Part shown: positions 57,428-64,000 of the stretch, in pieces
Position numbering within the stretch: the first letter of the stretch is position 1
Layout of the letters: each line of letters begins with the position of its first letter
Origin: Carnobacterium_A antarcticum
GTDB lineage: Bacteria > Bacillota > Bacilli > Lactobacillales > Carnobacteriaceae
Length of the DNA: 64,000 bases
Reading direction: 5' to 3' (one strand)
Assembly (NCBI RefSeq): GCF_042658365.1
Contig: NZ_JBHSQC010000015.1
Position numbers and translations under genes: made by a program
Notes under the pieces: model-generated
The model's input: only the letters and a program-made list of their open reading frames with translations
Told to the model about the DNA's origin: nothing
Databases searched by the model: none

Positions 57428-58441
57428 TTAAATTTTTGCAAAACGAACTCGGTTGCTTTCGTAAGCCAACTTGAAGAGCTCTTCTACAACTTTATCTCCA
57501 TTATGAAAGACTCCTTCGTCTCTCAATTTGAGGAAGCCATTCGAGATAACACGAGGTACTTCTTCACTTAACCCCTTAAAATCATGAGCTACTTGTACTA
57601 AGTATTCATCGTACCGTTCGCGGTTCATGTAGTCTTCCGGTACGTGCTCCGTATTGACAAGTACCGTATCAATGAATTTTTTTTCTAAGTGTTTGTGTAA
57701 AACGGATACGTGATCAGCATCACTAAAGTTTTCAGTTTCGCCCAGTTGAGTCATGATATTACAAATATAAACTACTTCAGCACTTGTTTCCGTTACAGCC
57801 TTACCTAAATCCCCAATCATTAAATTGGGCAAAATGCTGGTGAATAAGCTTCCTGGTCCTAAAACTACTAAATCAGCATCGCGAATGGCCGAAAGCACTT
57901 TACGAGAGGCTTTGACTTCATGATCTTCATTGATCGGTGTTACAAAGACACGTTCAATTTTTTTGCTTTCTTTCGCGATTTTCGATTCGCCTGAAACTTG
58001 TGTTCCATCTTCAAAAATAGCATGCAAAATCAACGCTTCTTCAGCAGCAGGATAAACGTGTCCGTCAACCCCCATCATTTTAGACAACAACTGAATCGCT
58101 TCAAAAATACTGCCGCGCATTTCTGCCATCGCTGCAATGATTAAATTGCCGATAGAATGCCCAGCTAAAAAGTGGTCATTCGTATCAAAACGATATTGAA
58201 AAATGTCTTTCTGCAGGTGAGGAATATTAGACAAAGAGAGCAATACGTTACGAATATCGCCCGGCGGCACCACGTTGGCGTAATTACGCAATGAACCGCT
58301 GCTGCCTCCGTCGTCCGCTACAGTCACGATCGCTGTTACTTCTGCGTGTTTCGCTTTTAACCCTTGTAAGATAACGGGAAGGCCGGTCCCTCCCCCAATC
58401 ACCACGATCTTAGGTCTTCTGCCTTTTTTTTCGTTCATCAT
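57428..58441 (-). CDS. yvcK: YvcK/GlmR, CofD-like UDP-sugar-binding regulator
   Basis: A 337-residue protein of the CofD-like family (YvcK/GlmR) that binds UDP-GlcNAc and supports peptidoglycan precursor supply on gluconeogenic media in Bacillus and Listeria. The Rossmann start is KIVVIGGGTGLPVILQGLK, followed by VTVADDGGSSGSLR, PPGDIRNVLLSLS and GHSIGNLIIAAM, all hallmarks. The first ATG overlaps the rapZ stop (ATGA). A carboxy-terminal threonine region can be phosphorylated in relatives; this cannot be judged here. Confidence 0.95.
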   Translation of the reverse strand: MMNEKKGRRPKIVVIGGGTGLPVILQGLKAKHAEVTAIVTVADDGGSSGSLRNYANVVPPGDIRNVLLSLSNIPHLQKDIFQYRFDTNDHFLAGHSIGNLIIAAMAEMRGSIFEAIQLLSKMMGVDGHVYPAAEEALILHAIFEDGTQVSGESKIAKESKKIERVFVTPINEDHEVKASRKVLSAIRDADLVVLGPGSLFTSILPNLMIGDLGKAVTETSAEVVYICNIMTQLGETENFSDADHVSVLHKHLEKKFIDTVLVNTEHVPEDYMNRERYDEYLVQVAHDFKGLSEEVPRVISNGFLKLRDEGVFHNGDKVVEELFKLAYESNRVRFAKI

Positions 58442-59325
58442 GAGCGATTGACCGTTTCTTTCGTTTTATCTTTGTCTCGGTGGGTAATATGGACCGGGTA
58501 CCCATCTGATTCAATTTTGTGACCAATCCGTTCTGATAAAGCTACTGAACGGTGTTTTCCACCTGTACAGCCGATGGCAATCGTCACATTGTTTTTTCCT
58601 TCTTTTTTATAACCAGGCAAAATACAATCCAGCAAATCTGTAAATTTGCGGTAAAACACTTCTGTTTCCGGCTGTTTCATGACGTAATCATAAACAGGTT
58701 CGTCTATGCCGGTTAAAGGCCGCAAATCATCCACATAATGCGGATTTGGTAAAAAGCGAACGTCCATTACCACATCTGCGTCAATTGGCAATCCGTATTT
58801 AAAACCAAATGAAATCAATTCTACTCGGAAAAGTTCAGCATCGCCTTTTTTGAACGTTGCATGTATTTCTTCTCTCAATTGACGTGGTGAAAGATCAGTA
58901 GTATTGATTACTTTTTGGGCACGTCCTTTAATGTCTTTCAATAGTTCGCGTTCTTTTTTGATACCTTCTAAAACACGATCGTTCATTGCTAATGGATGTG
59001 TCCGACGAGTTTCTTTGTACCGAGAAACCAGTTCTTCATCGTTTGCTTCTAAAAATAAAATTTTTGTTGTAATAAGAGTTGTATTGTCCATACTTTCTAA
59101 TGCAGTCATAATTTCATCAAAAAAAGCGCGTGCGCGTAAATCGATCACTAACGCGATTTTTGTTAGTTTTCCAGATTCTCTGACTAATTCCCAAAATTTC
59201 GGCAATAAGCTTGGCGGCATGTTGTCCACACAAAAATAGCCCATATCTTCAAAACTTTGCATCGCAACTGTTTTTCCAGCGCCGCTCATTCCTGTAATAA
59301 TCACCAATTGTAAATTTTCTACCAT
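58438..59325 (-). CDS. rapZ: RapZ family nucleotide-binding protein (YvcJ)
   Basis: A P-loop protein of the RapZ/YvcJ family, GTP/ATP-binding; in E. coli an RNase adaptor sensing glucosamine-6-phosphate, in Bacillus of less clear role. From ATG 59325 it has 295 residues with Walker A GMSGAGKT near the N-terminus, FCVDNMPPSLLPKF, the TRRTHPL segment, FKYGLPIDADVVMDVRFLPNPHY and CTGGKHRSVAL. GGGGAG lies eight bases before this ATG; the GTG three codons upstream is too close to it. Overlaps yvcK by four bases. Confidence 0.94.
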   Translation of the reverse strand: MVENLQLVIITGMSGAGKTVAMQSFEDMGYFCVDNMPPSLLPKFWELVRESGKLTKIALVIDLRARAFFDEIMTALESMDNTTLITTKILFLEANDEELVSRYKETRRTHPLAMNDRVLEGIKKERELLKDIKGRAQKVINTTDLSPRQLREEIHATFKKGDAELFRVELISFGFKYGLPIDADVVMDVRFLPNPHYVDDLRPLTGIDEPVYDYVMKQPETEVFYRKFTDLLDCILPGYKKEGKNNVTIAIGCTGGKHRSVALSERIGHKIESDGYPVHITHRDKDKTKETVNRS

Positions 59326-59437
59326 TTTTGGCACTCCCCTTTGAGGTTTCTATCTCTTAAGCCATCTTCTTATTATAACATTCCGGGCGTGTCGTGTATA
59401 GTGAAGTTTGGCTTTCTTCCTATTTTGCCATCTAAAA

Positions 59438-59474
59438 AAAGTGAACCAAAAGAATTAACTTTTGATTCACTTTC
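59438..59474 (-). terminator. pgcA terminator
   Basis: AAGTGAACCAAAAG pairs with CTTTTGATTCACTT (one mismatch); on the minus strand seven Ts follow. Confidence 0.85.
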
Positions 59475-59497
59475 GCTCATTTCTATTTAAGCAGCTT

Positions 59498-61225
59498 TTA
59501 GTCTGCCAAGAGTTCCTTGATGTCTGCTTCAAAATCAAGCAACTTCCGGTCTGTTTCTAAAGCTGAGTCGGCCTGAGTTCCGATATAAAATTTGATTTTC
59601 GGTTCTGTACCAGATGGACGAATTGCAATCCAACTGCCATCCACCATTTTATATTTCAAAACATTTGCAGCCGGCATAGCAATCGTTTCAACTACACCAT
59701 CTTGATTGGTCCGTTCGCTCGTTTCAAAATCTTCTACCGTTTCTACGCCAATACCAGCGAATTCTTTAGGAGCATTTTCGCGGAATTTCGCCATCAATGC
59801 TTTGATTTTTCCAGCTCCTTCGATTCCTTCCATTGTAATAGAAATCGTTTTTTCTTTATAATGTCCAAATTCGTGGAAAATATCTTGCAAGCCGTCGTAC
59901 AAAGTCTTGCCTTGTTCTTTATAATAAGCAGCGACTTCAGCAATCAGCACCAATGCTTGAATAGCATCTTTGTCGCGGACAAAAGGTTTGATCAAATAGC
60001 CGTAACTCTCTTCAAACCCAAATAAAAAGGTATGGCTATTGTCTGTTTCGTATTGTTTTATTTTTTCTGCAATGAATTTAAAGCCAGTCAATACATCAAC
60101 CATACCAATTCCAAAATGTTCGGCGATGGCTGTCGGCAGCTCACTGGAAACAATCGATTTCAAAACAACACCATTAGCTGTCAGCCTTCCTGCTTCTTTC
60201 TTAGCTTTCAGTAAGTAATACAACATCAAGCTGGCGATTTGATTTCCGGTCAATACTTCATAATTGCCAACGCTTGTTTTAACAGCAATGCCTAAACGGT
60301 CTGCATCAGGATCAGTCGCGACTAAAACGTCGGCATCGATTTCTTTTCCTAAACGCAGCGCGTACTCAAAAGCACCGGGTTCTTCAGGGTTCGGCGATTT
60401 AACGGTTGAGAAATTCGGATCAGCAACAGCTTGTTCCGGCACAACTGTAATGGCTTCAAATCCAGCATTTTTTAATGCCCGTTCTCCAAGCATTTGTCCT
60501 GTTCCATGAAGCGGTGTAAAGACAAGTTTCATTTTTGTACTCATCCGTTTAACCAGCTCTGGGTTGACGGTCACTTCTTTGACTTGGTCCAGATACAATT
60601 GATCGATGTTTTCCCCGATCATTGTCAATAATCCTGAGGCTTTCAGTTCTTCTTCAGAAAGCACTTTGATGGTTAAACTGTTTTCGACACTACGGACGTA
60701 CTCAGTTAACGCATCCGCTTCTTTAGGCGGCATTTGACCGCCATCTTCTCCATATACTTTGTAGCCATTATAAGCTGCTGGGTTATGGCTGGCAGTGATC
60801 ATGATGCCCGCGTAAGCATTTAAGTGACGTACCGCAAAAGATAATTCCGGTGTCGGACGCAAGCTTTCAAAAACGAATGCTGGAATGCCGTGCGCTCCTA
60901 AAGTTTTTGCTGCTTCCATAGCAAATTCTGGCGATTGGTGTCTTGAATCATAAGCAATAGCTACTCCGCGTTTCTTTGCTTCTTCTCCTAAACTATCCAT
61001 AAATAAAGCTAATCCTTCTGTAGCTTGTCGAACAGTGTATTGATTCATTCGGTTGATTCCTACGCCAATGATTCCCCGCATTCCTGCTGTGCCAAATTCA
61101 AGCGGCGCATAAAAAGCATCTTCTAACGTATCGGAGTCATCCTTCAAAGCTTCCAGCTCAGCTTTTAATGTTGGTTCTAACGGTTCATATGTTTTCCAAA
61201 TTTCGTATGTTTGTTTCCATGTCAT
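59498..61225 (-). CDS. pgcA: Phosphoglucomutase/phosphomannomutase family (alpha-phosphoglucomutase)
   Basis: A 575-residue phosphohexomutase converting glucose-6-phosphate to glucose-1-phosphate, the substrate of GalU. The phosphoserine is Ser146 in IMITASHNPAAYNGYKVYG, the metal loop is VATDPDADRLGIAV, the sugar-specificity loop is FGFEESYGYL, and the phosphate-binding site is IRPSGTEPKIKFYIG. Length and order match Bacillus PgcA. It lies between trxB and rapZ in a cluster with galU, which fits UDP-glucose supply for glycolipids and envelope polymers. Confidence 0.95.
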   Translation of the reverse strand: MTWKQTYEIWKTYEPLEPTLKAELEALKDDSDTLEDAFYAPLEFGTAGMRGIIGVGINRMNQYTVRQATEGLALFMDSLGEEAKKRGVAIAYDSRHQSPEFAMEAAKTLGAHGIPAFVFESLRPTPELSFAVRHLNAYAGIMITASHNPAAYNGYKVYGEDGGQMPPKEADALTEYVRSVENSLTIKVLSEEELKASGLLTMIGENIDQLYLDQVKEVTVNPELVKRMSTKMKLVFTPLHGTGQMLGERALKNAGFEAITVVPEQAVADPNFSTVKSPNPEEPGAFEYALRLGKEIDADVLVATDPDADRLGIAVKTSVGNYEVLTGNQIASLMLYYLLKAKKEAGRLTANGVVLKSIVSSELPTAIAEHFGIGMVDVLTGFKFIAEKIKQYETDNSHTFLFGFEESYGYLIKPFVRDKDAIQALVLIAEVAAYYKEQGKTLYDGLQDIFHEFGHYKEKTISITMEGIEGAGKIKALMAKFRENAPKEFAGIGVETVEDFETSERTNQDGVVETIAMPAANVLKYKMVDGSWIAIRPSGTEPKIKFYIGTQADSALETDRKLLDFEADIKELLAD

Positions 61226-61318
61226 TTTAGATCATCCTTTACGTTTAATGATTTCGTTTTCTTAGTTGCTCTTTTAGAGTATACCATTTTTTTTATTTTC
61301 TTTCATCAAATCGCAATC

Positions 61319-61364
61319 AAAAAGCCAAGAAGTCCTTTGTATAGCAAAGGGCTTCCTGGCTTTT
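61319..61364 (-). terminator. trxB terminator
   Basis: AAAAGCCA...GAAG...CCTTTG pairs with CAAAGG...CTTC...TGGCTTTT around a short loop. Confidence 0.9.
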
Positions 61365-61370
61365 CAGACT

Positions 61371-62333
61371 TTATTTAATTGCTTTTTCTGCTGCTAACGT
61401 TTCATTTAACCGTTCAATATAGTGAAAAGCGTTGTCTCCGGCTATACTGCCGTCGCCTACTGCAGTCGCTACTTGACGCAAAGGCGTCAAACGAACATCT
61501 CCAACAGCGAAAATTCCTGGTACCGCAGTTTCCATGCGGCCATCTGTGATGATCCAACCTTCATCATCTGTGATGCCTAAATTTCTGAAATTAGCTGTAT
61601 TCGGCAAAATCCCTACATAAATGAACGTTCCAGCTGTTTCAACTTCGCGTTCTTCTCCTGTTAAAGTGTCTTTGATTTTTACACCTTTCACAGACATGTC
61701 ATCGCCATAAATCTCTTCAACCACAGCGTTCCAAATAAAATCAACTTTTTCATTGTTAAATGCTCGATCTTGTAAGATTTTTTGAGCTCTTAATTCATCA
61801 CGGCGGTGAATGATCGTGACTTTCTCAGCGAATTGAGTTAAATAAGTTCCTTCTTCAACTGCTGAATCTCCGCCTCCGACGACCACTAAGTTTTTATTGC
61901 GGAAGAATGCTCCATCACAAACAGCACAGTAAGAAACGCCGCGTCCATTGTATTCACTCTCGCCAGCCACATCTAATTTGCGGTGCTCAGCCCCAGTAGC
62001 AATAATGACAGTTTTAGCTTTGTATTCTTTTTTACCGGCAATGACGGTTTTATACTCCCGTCCATCGATAATCTCTTTTACATCGCCATAAACATGTTCA
62101 GCTCCAAATTGTTTTGAACCTTCATACATTTTTTCAGAAAGATCCGGACCTGTGATGCTGTTGAATCCTGGATAGTTTTCAATTTCAGCTGTATTGATCA
62201 TTTGTCCTCCCGGAACACCGCGCTCCAGCATTAATGTGCTTAAATTGGATCGAGAAGCATAGAGAGCTGCCGTCAATCCGGCTGGACCTGCTCCAATAAT
62301 CATAACATCATATATTTTTTCTTCTGTTTGCAT
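61371..62333 (-). CDS. trxB: Thioredoxin reductase
   Basis: Flavoprotein that reduces thioredoxin with NADPH. From ATG 62333 it has 320 residues: FAD motif GAGPAGLTAA near 14-23, GGQMINTAEIENYPGF, the redox pair Cys136-Ala-Val-Cys139 (YCAVCDGAFF), the NADPH motif VVGGGDSAVEEGTYL, and GIFAVGDVR near the end. AAGGAG lies seven bases before the start; the ORF to 62354 has none. It would supply electrons to Gpx and other thiol enzymes here. Confidence 0.97.
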   Translation of the reverse strand: MQTEEKIYDVMIIGAGPAGLTAALYASRSNLSTLMLERGVPGGQMINTAEIENYPGFNSITGPDLSEKMYEGSKQFGAEHVYGDVKEIIDGREYKTVIAGKKEYKAKTVIIATGAEHRKLDVAGESEYNGRGVSYCAVCDGAFFRNKNLVVVGGGDSAVEEGTYLTQFAEKVTIIHRRDELRAQKILQDRAFNNEKVDFIWNAVVEEIYGDDMSVKGVKIKDTLTGEEREVETAGTFIYVGILPNTANFRNLGITDDEGWIITDGRMETAVPGIFAVGDVRLTPLRQVATAVGDGSIAGDNAFHYIERLNETLAAEKAIK

Positions 62334-62432
62334 GTTAAATCTCCTTAAATTCATTTCTTACTGTCTACTTTATATCAAAAACGTCTTTTTTTCTACTTAT
62401 TTGCTTACTAAATAAAAGTATTTGAACGAAAT

Positions 62433-62864
62433 TTAAAAACCGTTCAGTTCTAGTTCAATCGTCTCTTTTAAATCCTCTGCTTCTTCTAAAAAATCGCCAT
62501 CTGGTTCAAGTTCTAAATACAATACAACAAGTTCCAGTGCCGTTTCTAATTCATCAAGAAAAGCGTAGTTATTTGATTGAAAGTAATAAGCTTCTGGAAA
62601 AATATCGCCGCTTTTTTCAATCAATTCTTCTAATATGTCGATAGATTCAGTGAATTCACCTGTATGTTGATGGCAGATGGCTAACTGGCAAAGAGCAAAA
62701 ACTTTTTCTTCCTCGTTTTTGCTTAATGTAGCTGCACGTAAGAGGTAAGTTTTAGCACGAGACATATCATTTTTCTGAAAAGCTTTGATTCCACGTTGAA
62801 AATAAAAATCACTGGTTGGATTAAATTGAATAATCGTAGCAGTTTTGTTTCGCCTATTTGCCAT
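62433..62864 (-). CDS. TPR-repeat protein
   Basis: A 143-residue protein made mainly of tetratricopeptide-type helical pairs: DFYFQRGIKAFQKNDMSRAKTYLLRAATLS, then ALCQLAICHQHTGEFTESIDILEELIEK and AYYFQSNNYAFLDELETALELVVLYLELEP, with a very acidic C-terminus. TPRs mediate protein contacts. A TPR gene at this place, between galU/gpsA and trxB, is a conserved feature of Lactobacillales, but its partner is unknown. It is 99 bases upstream of trxB on the same strand without a terminator between, so co-transcription is likely. Confidence 0.85.
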   Translation of the reverse strand: MANRRNKTATIIQFNPTSDFYFQRGIKAFQKNDMSRAKTYLLRAATLSKNEEEKVFALCQLAICHQHTGEFTESIDILEELIEKSGDIFPEAYYFQSNNYAFLDELETALELVVLYLELEPDGDFLEEAEDLKETIELELNGF

Positions 62865-62936
62865 GTGCTTTCCCCGCTTTCTAGCAACTAATTTTGATAA
62901 ATAAGTATACCATAACCCGCTCTTTTTTGATAGCCA

Positions 62937-62984
62937 AAAAAAAGAAACAGAGCACCGCCAGAAGCCGGCAGCTCTGTTTCTTTA
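62937..62984 (-). terminator. galU terminator
   Basis: AAAGAAACAGAGC pairs with GCTCTGTTTCTTT with an inner GCC/GGC pairing; a T-run follows on the minus strand. Confidence 0.9.
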
Positions 62985-63009
62985 AACCATCTTTTTTGCT
63001 TTCTTGCGG

Positions 63010-63930
63010 TTAATTTATTGCTTCTGTTTTTACATCAGCAGACTTAGCATCATCGTCTTCAAGTTTTTGTCCTAATTCAATAATGTACTCACGTAAAGCA
63101 TCTTTAACTTCATTGTGTTTCAAACCATATTGAATGCTGGTTTTCAAGAAACCAAATTTATCGCCGACATCGTACCGCGTTCCTTTAAACTCATGCGCAA
63201 ATACACGTTGAGTTTTATTCAATGTATCAATGGCATCGGTTAGTTGGATTTCTCCGCCAGCGCCTGGTTCTTGCTTTTCTAAAATTTCAAATATTTCTGG
63301 AGTCAGCAAGTAACGACCAATAATGGCTAAATCGCTTGGTGCGTCTTCCGGGTTTGGTTTTTCCACAAAACGGCGTACATTATAAGTCGTTTCATCGACT
63401 TGAGCTTCTGGATCAATGATTCCGTATTTAGAAGTATCTTCATGAGGCACTTTCATCACGGCAATGTTTGAAGCGTGGGTTTTGTCATAACCGTTGATCA
63501 ATTGTTTTGTCAAAGGCACTTCATCTTCCATCAAGTCATCGCCCAGCATGACTACAAAAGGTTCATTTCCTACAAAAGCTTTTGCTTGTAAGACAGCATG
63601 TCCCAATCCTTTTGGATAAGACTGACGAACAAAGAACAAGTTTAAGCCGGTCGTTTCTTCAACCAATTCCAATAAAGCTAATTTATCTTTTGCTTTAAGG
63701 TTTTCTTCTAATTCAGGATTCGAGTCAAAGTGGTCTTCGATCGGTCGTTTGCTTTTTCCGGTAACGATCAAAATATCTTCAATTCCTGAATTGATGGCTT
63801 CTTCTACAATAAATTGAATCGTTGGTTTGTCTACGATCGGCAGCATTTCTTTTGCCATTGCTTTTGTTGCTGGTAAAAATCGTGTTCCTAAACCTGCAGC
63901 CGGGATGACTGCTTTACGTACTTTTTGCAT
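63010..63930 (-). CDS. galU: UTP-glucose-1-phosphate uridylyltransferase
   Basis: Forms UDP-glucose from glucose-1-phosphate and UTP. The 306-residue nucleotidyltransferase has the pyrophosphorylase signature GLGTRFLPATKAMAKEMLPI, VDKPTIQFIVEEAI, VMLGDDLMEDE, RFVEKPNPEDAPSDLAIIGRYLLTPEIF and GTRYDVGDKFGFLKT. GGAGGAATTAAAAAT precedes ATG 63930. It follows a probable gpsA gene whose stop is 38 bases upstream, and works downstream of PgcA. Confidence 0.97.
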   Translation of the reverse strand: MQKVRKAVIPAAGLGTRFLPATKAMAKEMLPIVDKPTIQFIVEEAINSGIEDILIVTGKSKRPIEDHFDSNPELEENLKAKDKLALLELVEETTGLNLFFVRQSYPKGLGHAVLQAKAFVGNEPFVVMLGDDLMEDEVPLTKQLINGYDKTHASNIAVMKVPHEDTSKYGIIDPEAQVDETTYNVRRFVEKPNPEDAPSDLAIIGRYLLTPEIFEILEKQEPGAGGEIQLTDAIDTLNKTQRVFAHEFKGTRYDVGDKFGFLKTSIQYGLKHNEVKDALREYIIELGQKLEDDDAKSADVKTEAIN

Positions 63931-63968
63931 ATTTTTAATTCCTCCAATACGATAATAGCTTTTGGTCT

Positions 63969-64000
63969 TTAGTGACCTTCCGATTTTCCGCCTCGTGTCA
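63969..64000 (-). CDS. gpsA: C-terminal fragment of probable GpsA (glycerol-3-phosphate dehydrogenase)
   Basis: Only about ten codons are inside the window: the minus-strand frame ending at TAA 63969 reads TRGGKSEGH, preceded by a partial codon ending TG. GpsA of Lactobacillales often ends with a similar L-M-T/G-R basic-acidic tail and lies directly before galU. The frame is the only one of the three with a stop placed suitably before the galU ribosome site. The identification rests mainly on expected gene order. Confidence 0.45.
   Translation of the reverse strand, partial: TRGGKSEGH

Noticed and set aside
1..64000. CRISPR arrays, prophage genes, intact IS, toxin-antitoxin pairs or antimicrobial biosynthesis clusters
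   Set aside because: Looked for on both strands; nothing supports any of these in the window.

Overview
This is a gene-dense, AT-rich Firmicutes chromosome segment, mostly core metabolism and housekeeping. It looks like a member of the Lactobacillales, most likely Carnobacteriaceae (Carnobacterium or a close relative). The evidence is a sufCDSUB operon with SufU, a cggR-gap-pgk-tpiA-gpmI-eno operon, a pgcA/trxB/TPR/galU/gpsA plus rapZ-yvcK-whiA neighbourhood, a CtsR box at clpP, LevR/ManR-type and RpoN proteins, a class III FBPase and DUF2969. Genus assignment is inference. Most genes are on the minus strand; the exceptions are a class-I-amidotransferase-like hydrolase, an AEC transporter, an acyltransferase, a sirtuin and rpoN.

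Layout. 1-5.1 kb: suf Fe-S assembly operon, with sufB cut by the window edge. 5.4-8.8 kb: a peptidase C26 hydrolase and three bacterial PH (YdbS/YdbT-like) membrane proteins. 9-12.1 kb: metNIQ under a methionine T-box. 12.1-15.5 kb: orphan GcvH, Spx/ArsC-like protein, RodA, BrkB/YihY protein, DUF2969. 15.6-21 kb: a deoxyribose cluster (deoR, deoP, deoX, deoK, deoC) with a strong candidate operator. 21-31.9 kb: SDR, alanine dehydrogenase, YwbE, AEC transporter, acyltransferase, tmRNA, sirtuin, HAD and histidine phosphatases, FBPase and glutathione peroxidase. 32-36.3 kb: secG, esterase, rnr, smpB. 36.4-40 kb: serC-serA-DUF1015. 40.2-43.6 kb: a ManR/LevR regulator with an orphan mannose-class EIIB. 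43.8-51.4 kb: lower-glycolysis operon. 51.8-56.4 kb: DsbA-like protein, clpP, dus, tRNA-Arg(CCG), rpoN. 56.4-64 kb: whiA-yvcK-rapZ, pgcA, trxB, a TPR protein, galU and the last codons of a probable gpsA.

How it fits together. Lower glycolysis (cggR operon), gluconeogenesis (fbp), glucose-1-phosphate/UDP-glucose formation (pgcA, galU), serine synthesis from 3-phosphoglycerate (serCA) and deoxyribose entry at glyceraldehyde-3-phosphate (deoC) share the triose/C3 node. ManR is a sigma-54 activator and RpoN is encoded 11 kb away, which suggests control of a mannose-class PTS located elsewhere.

No phage, CRISPR array, intact IS or obvious new multi-gene system is visible. The most interesting items are non-coding. 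(1) A small family of non-autonomous elements with ISL3-like ends occurs three times; one copy has a perfect 8-bp target duplication, inserted exactly at the smpB stop codon, converted TAA to TAG and pushed the terminator 254 bp away. (2) A 120-bp-period array of two large hairpins lies between gpmI and eno. (3) A sirtuin lacks one of its four zinc-binding cysteines.
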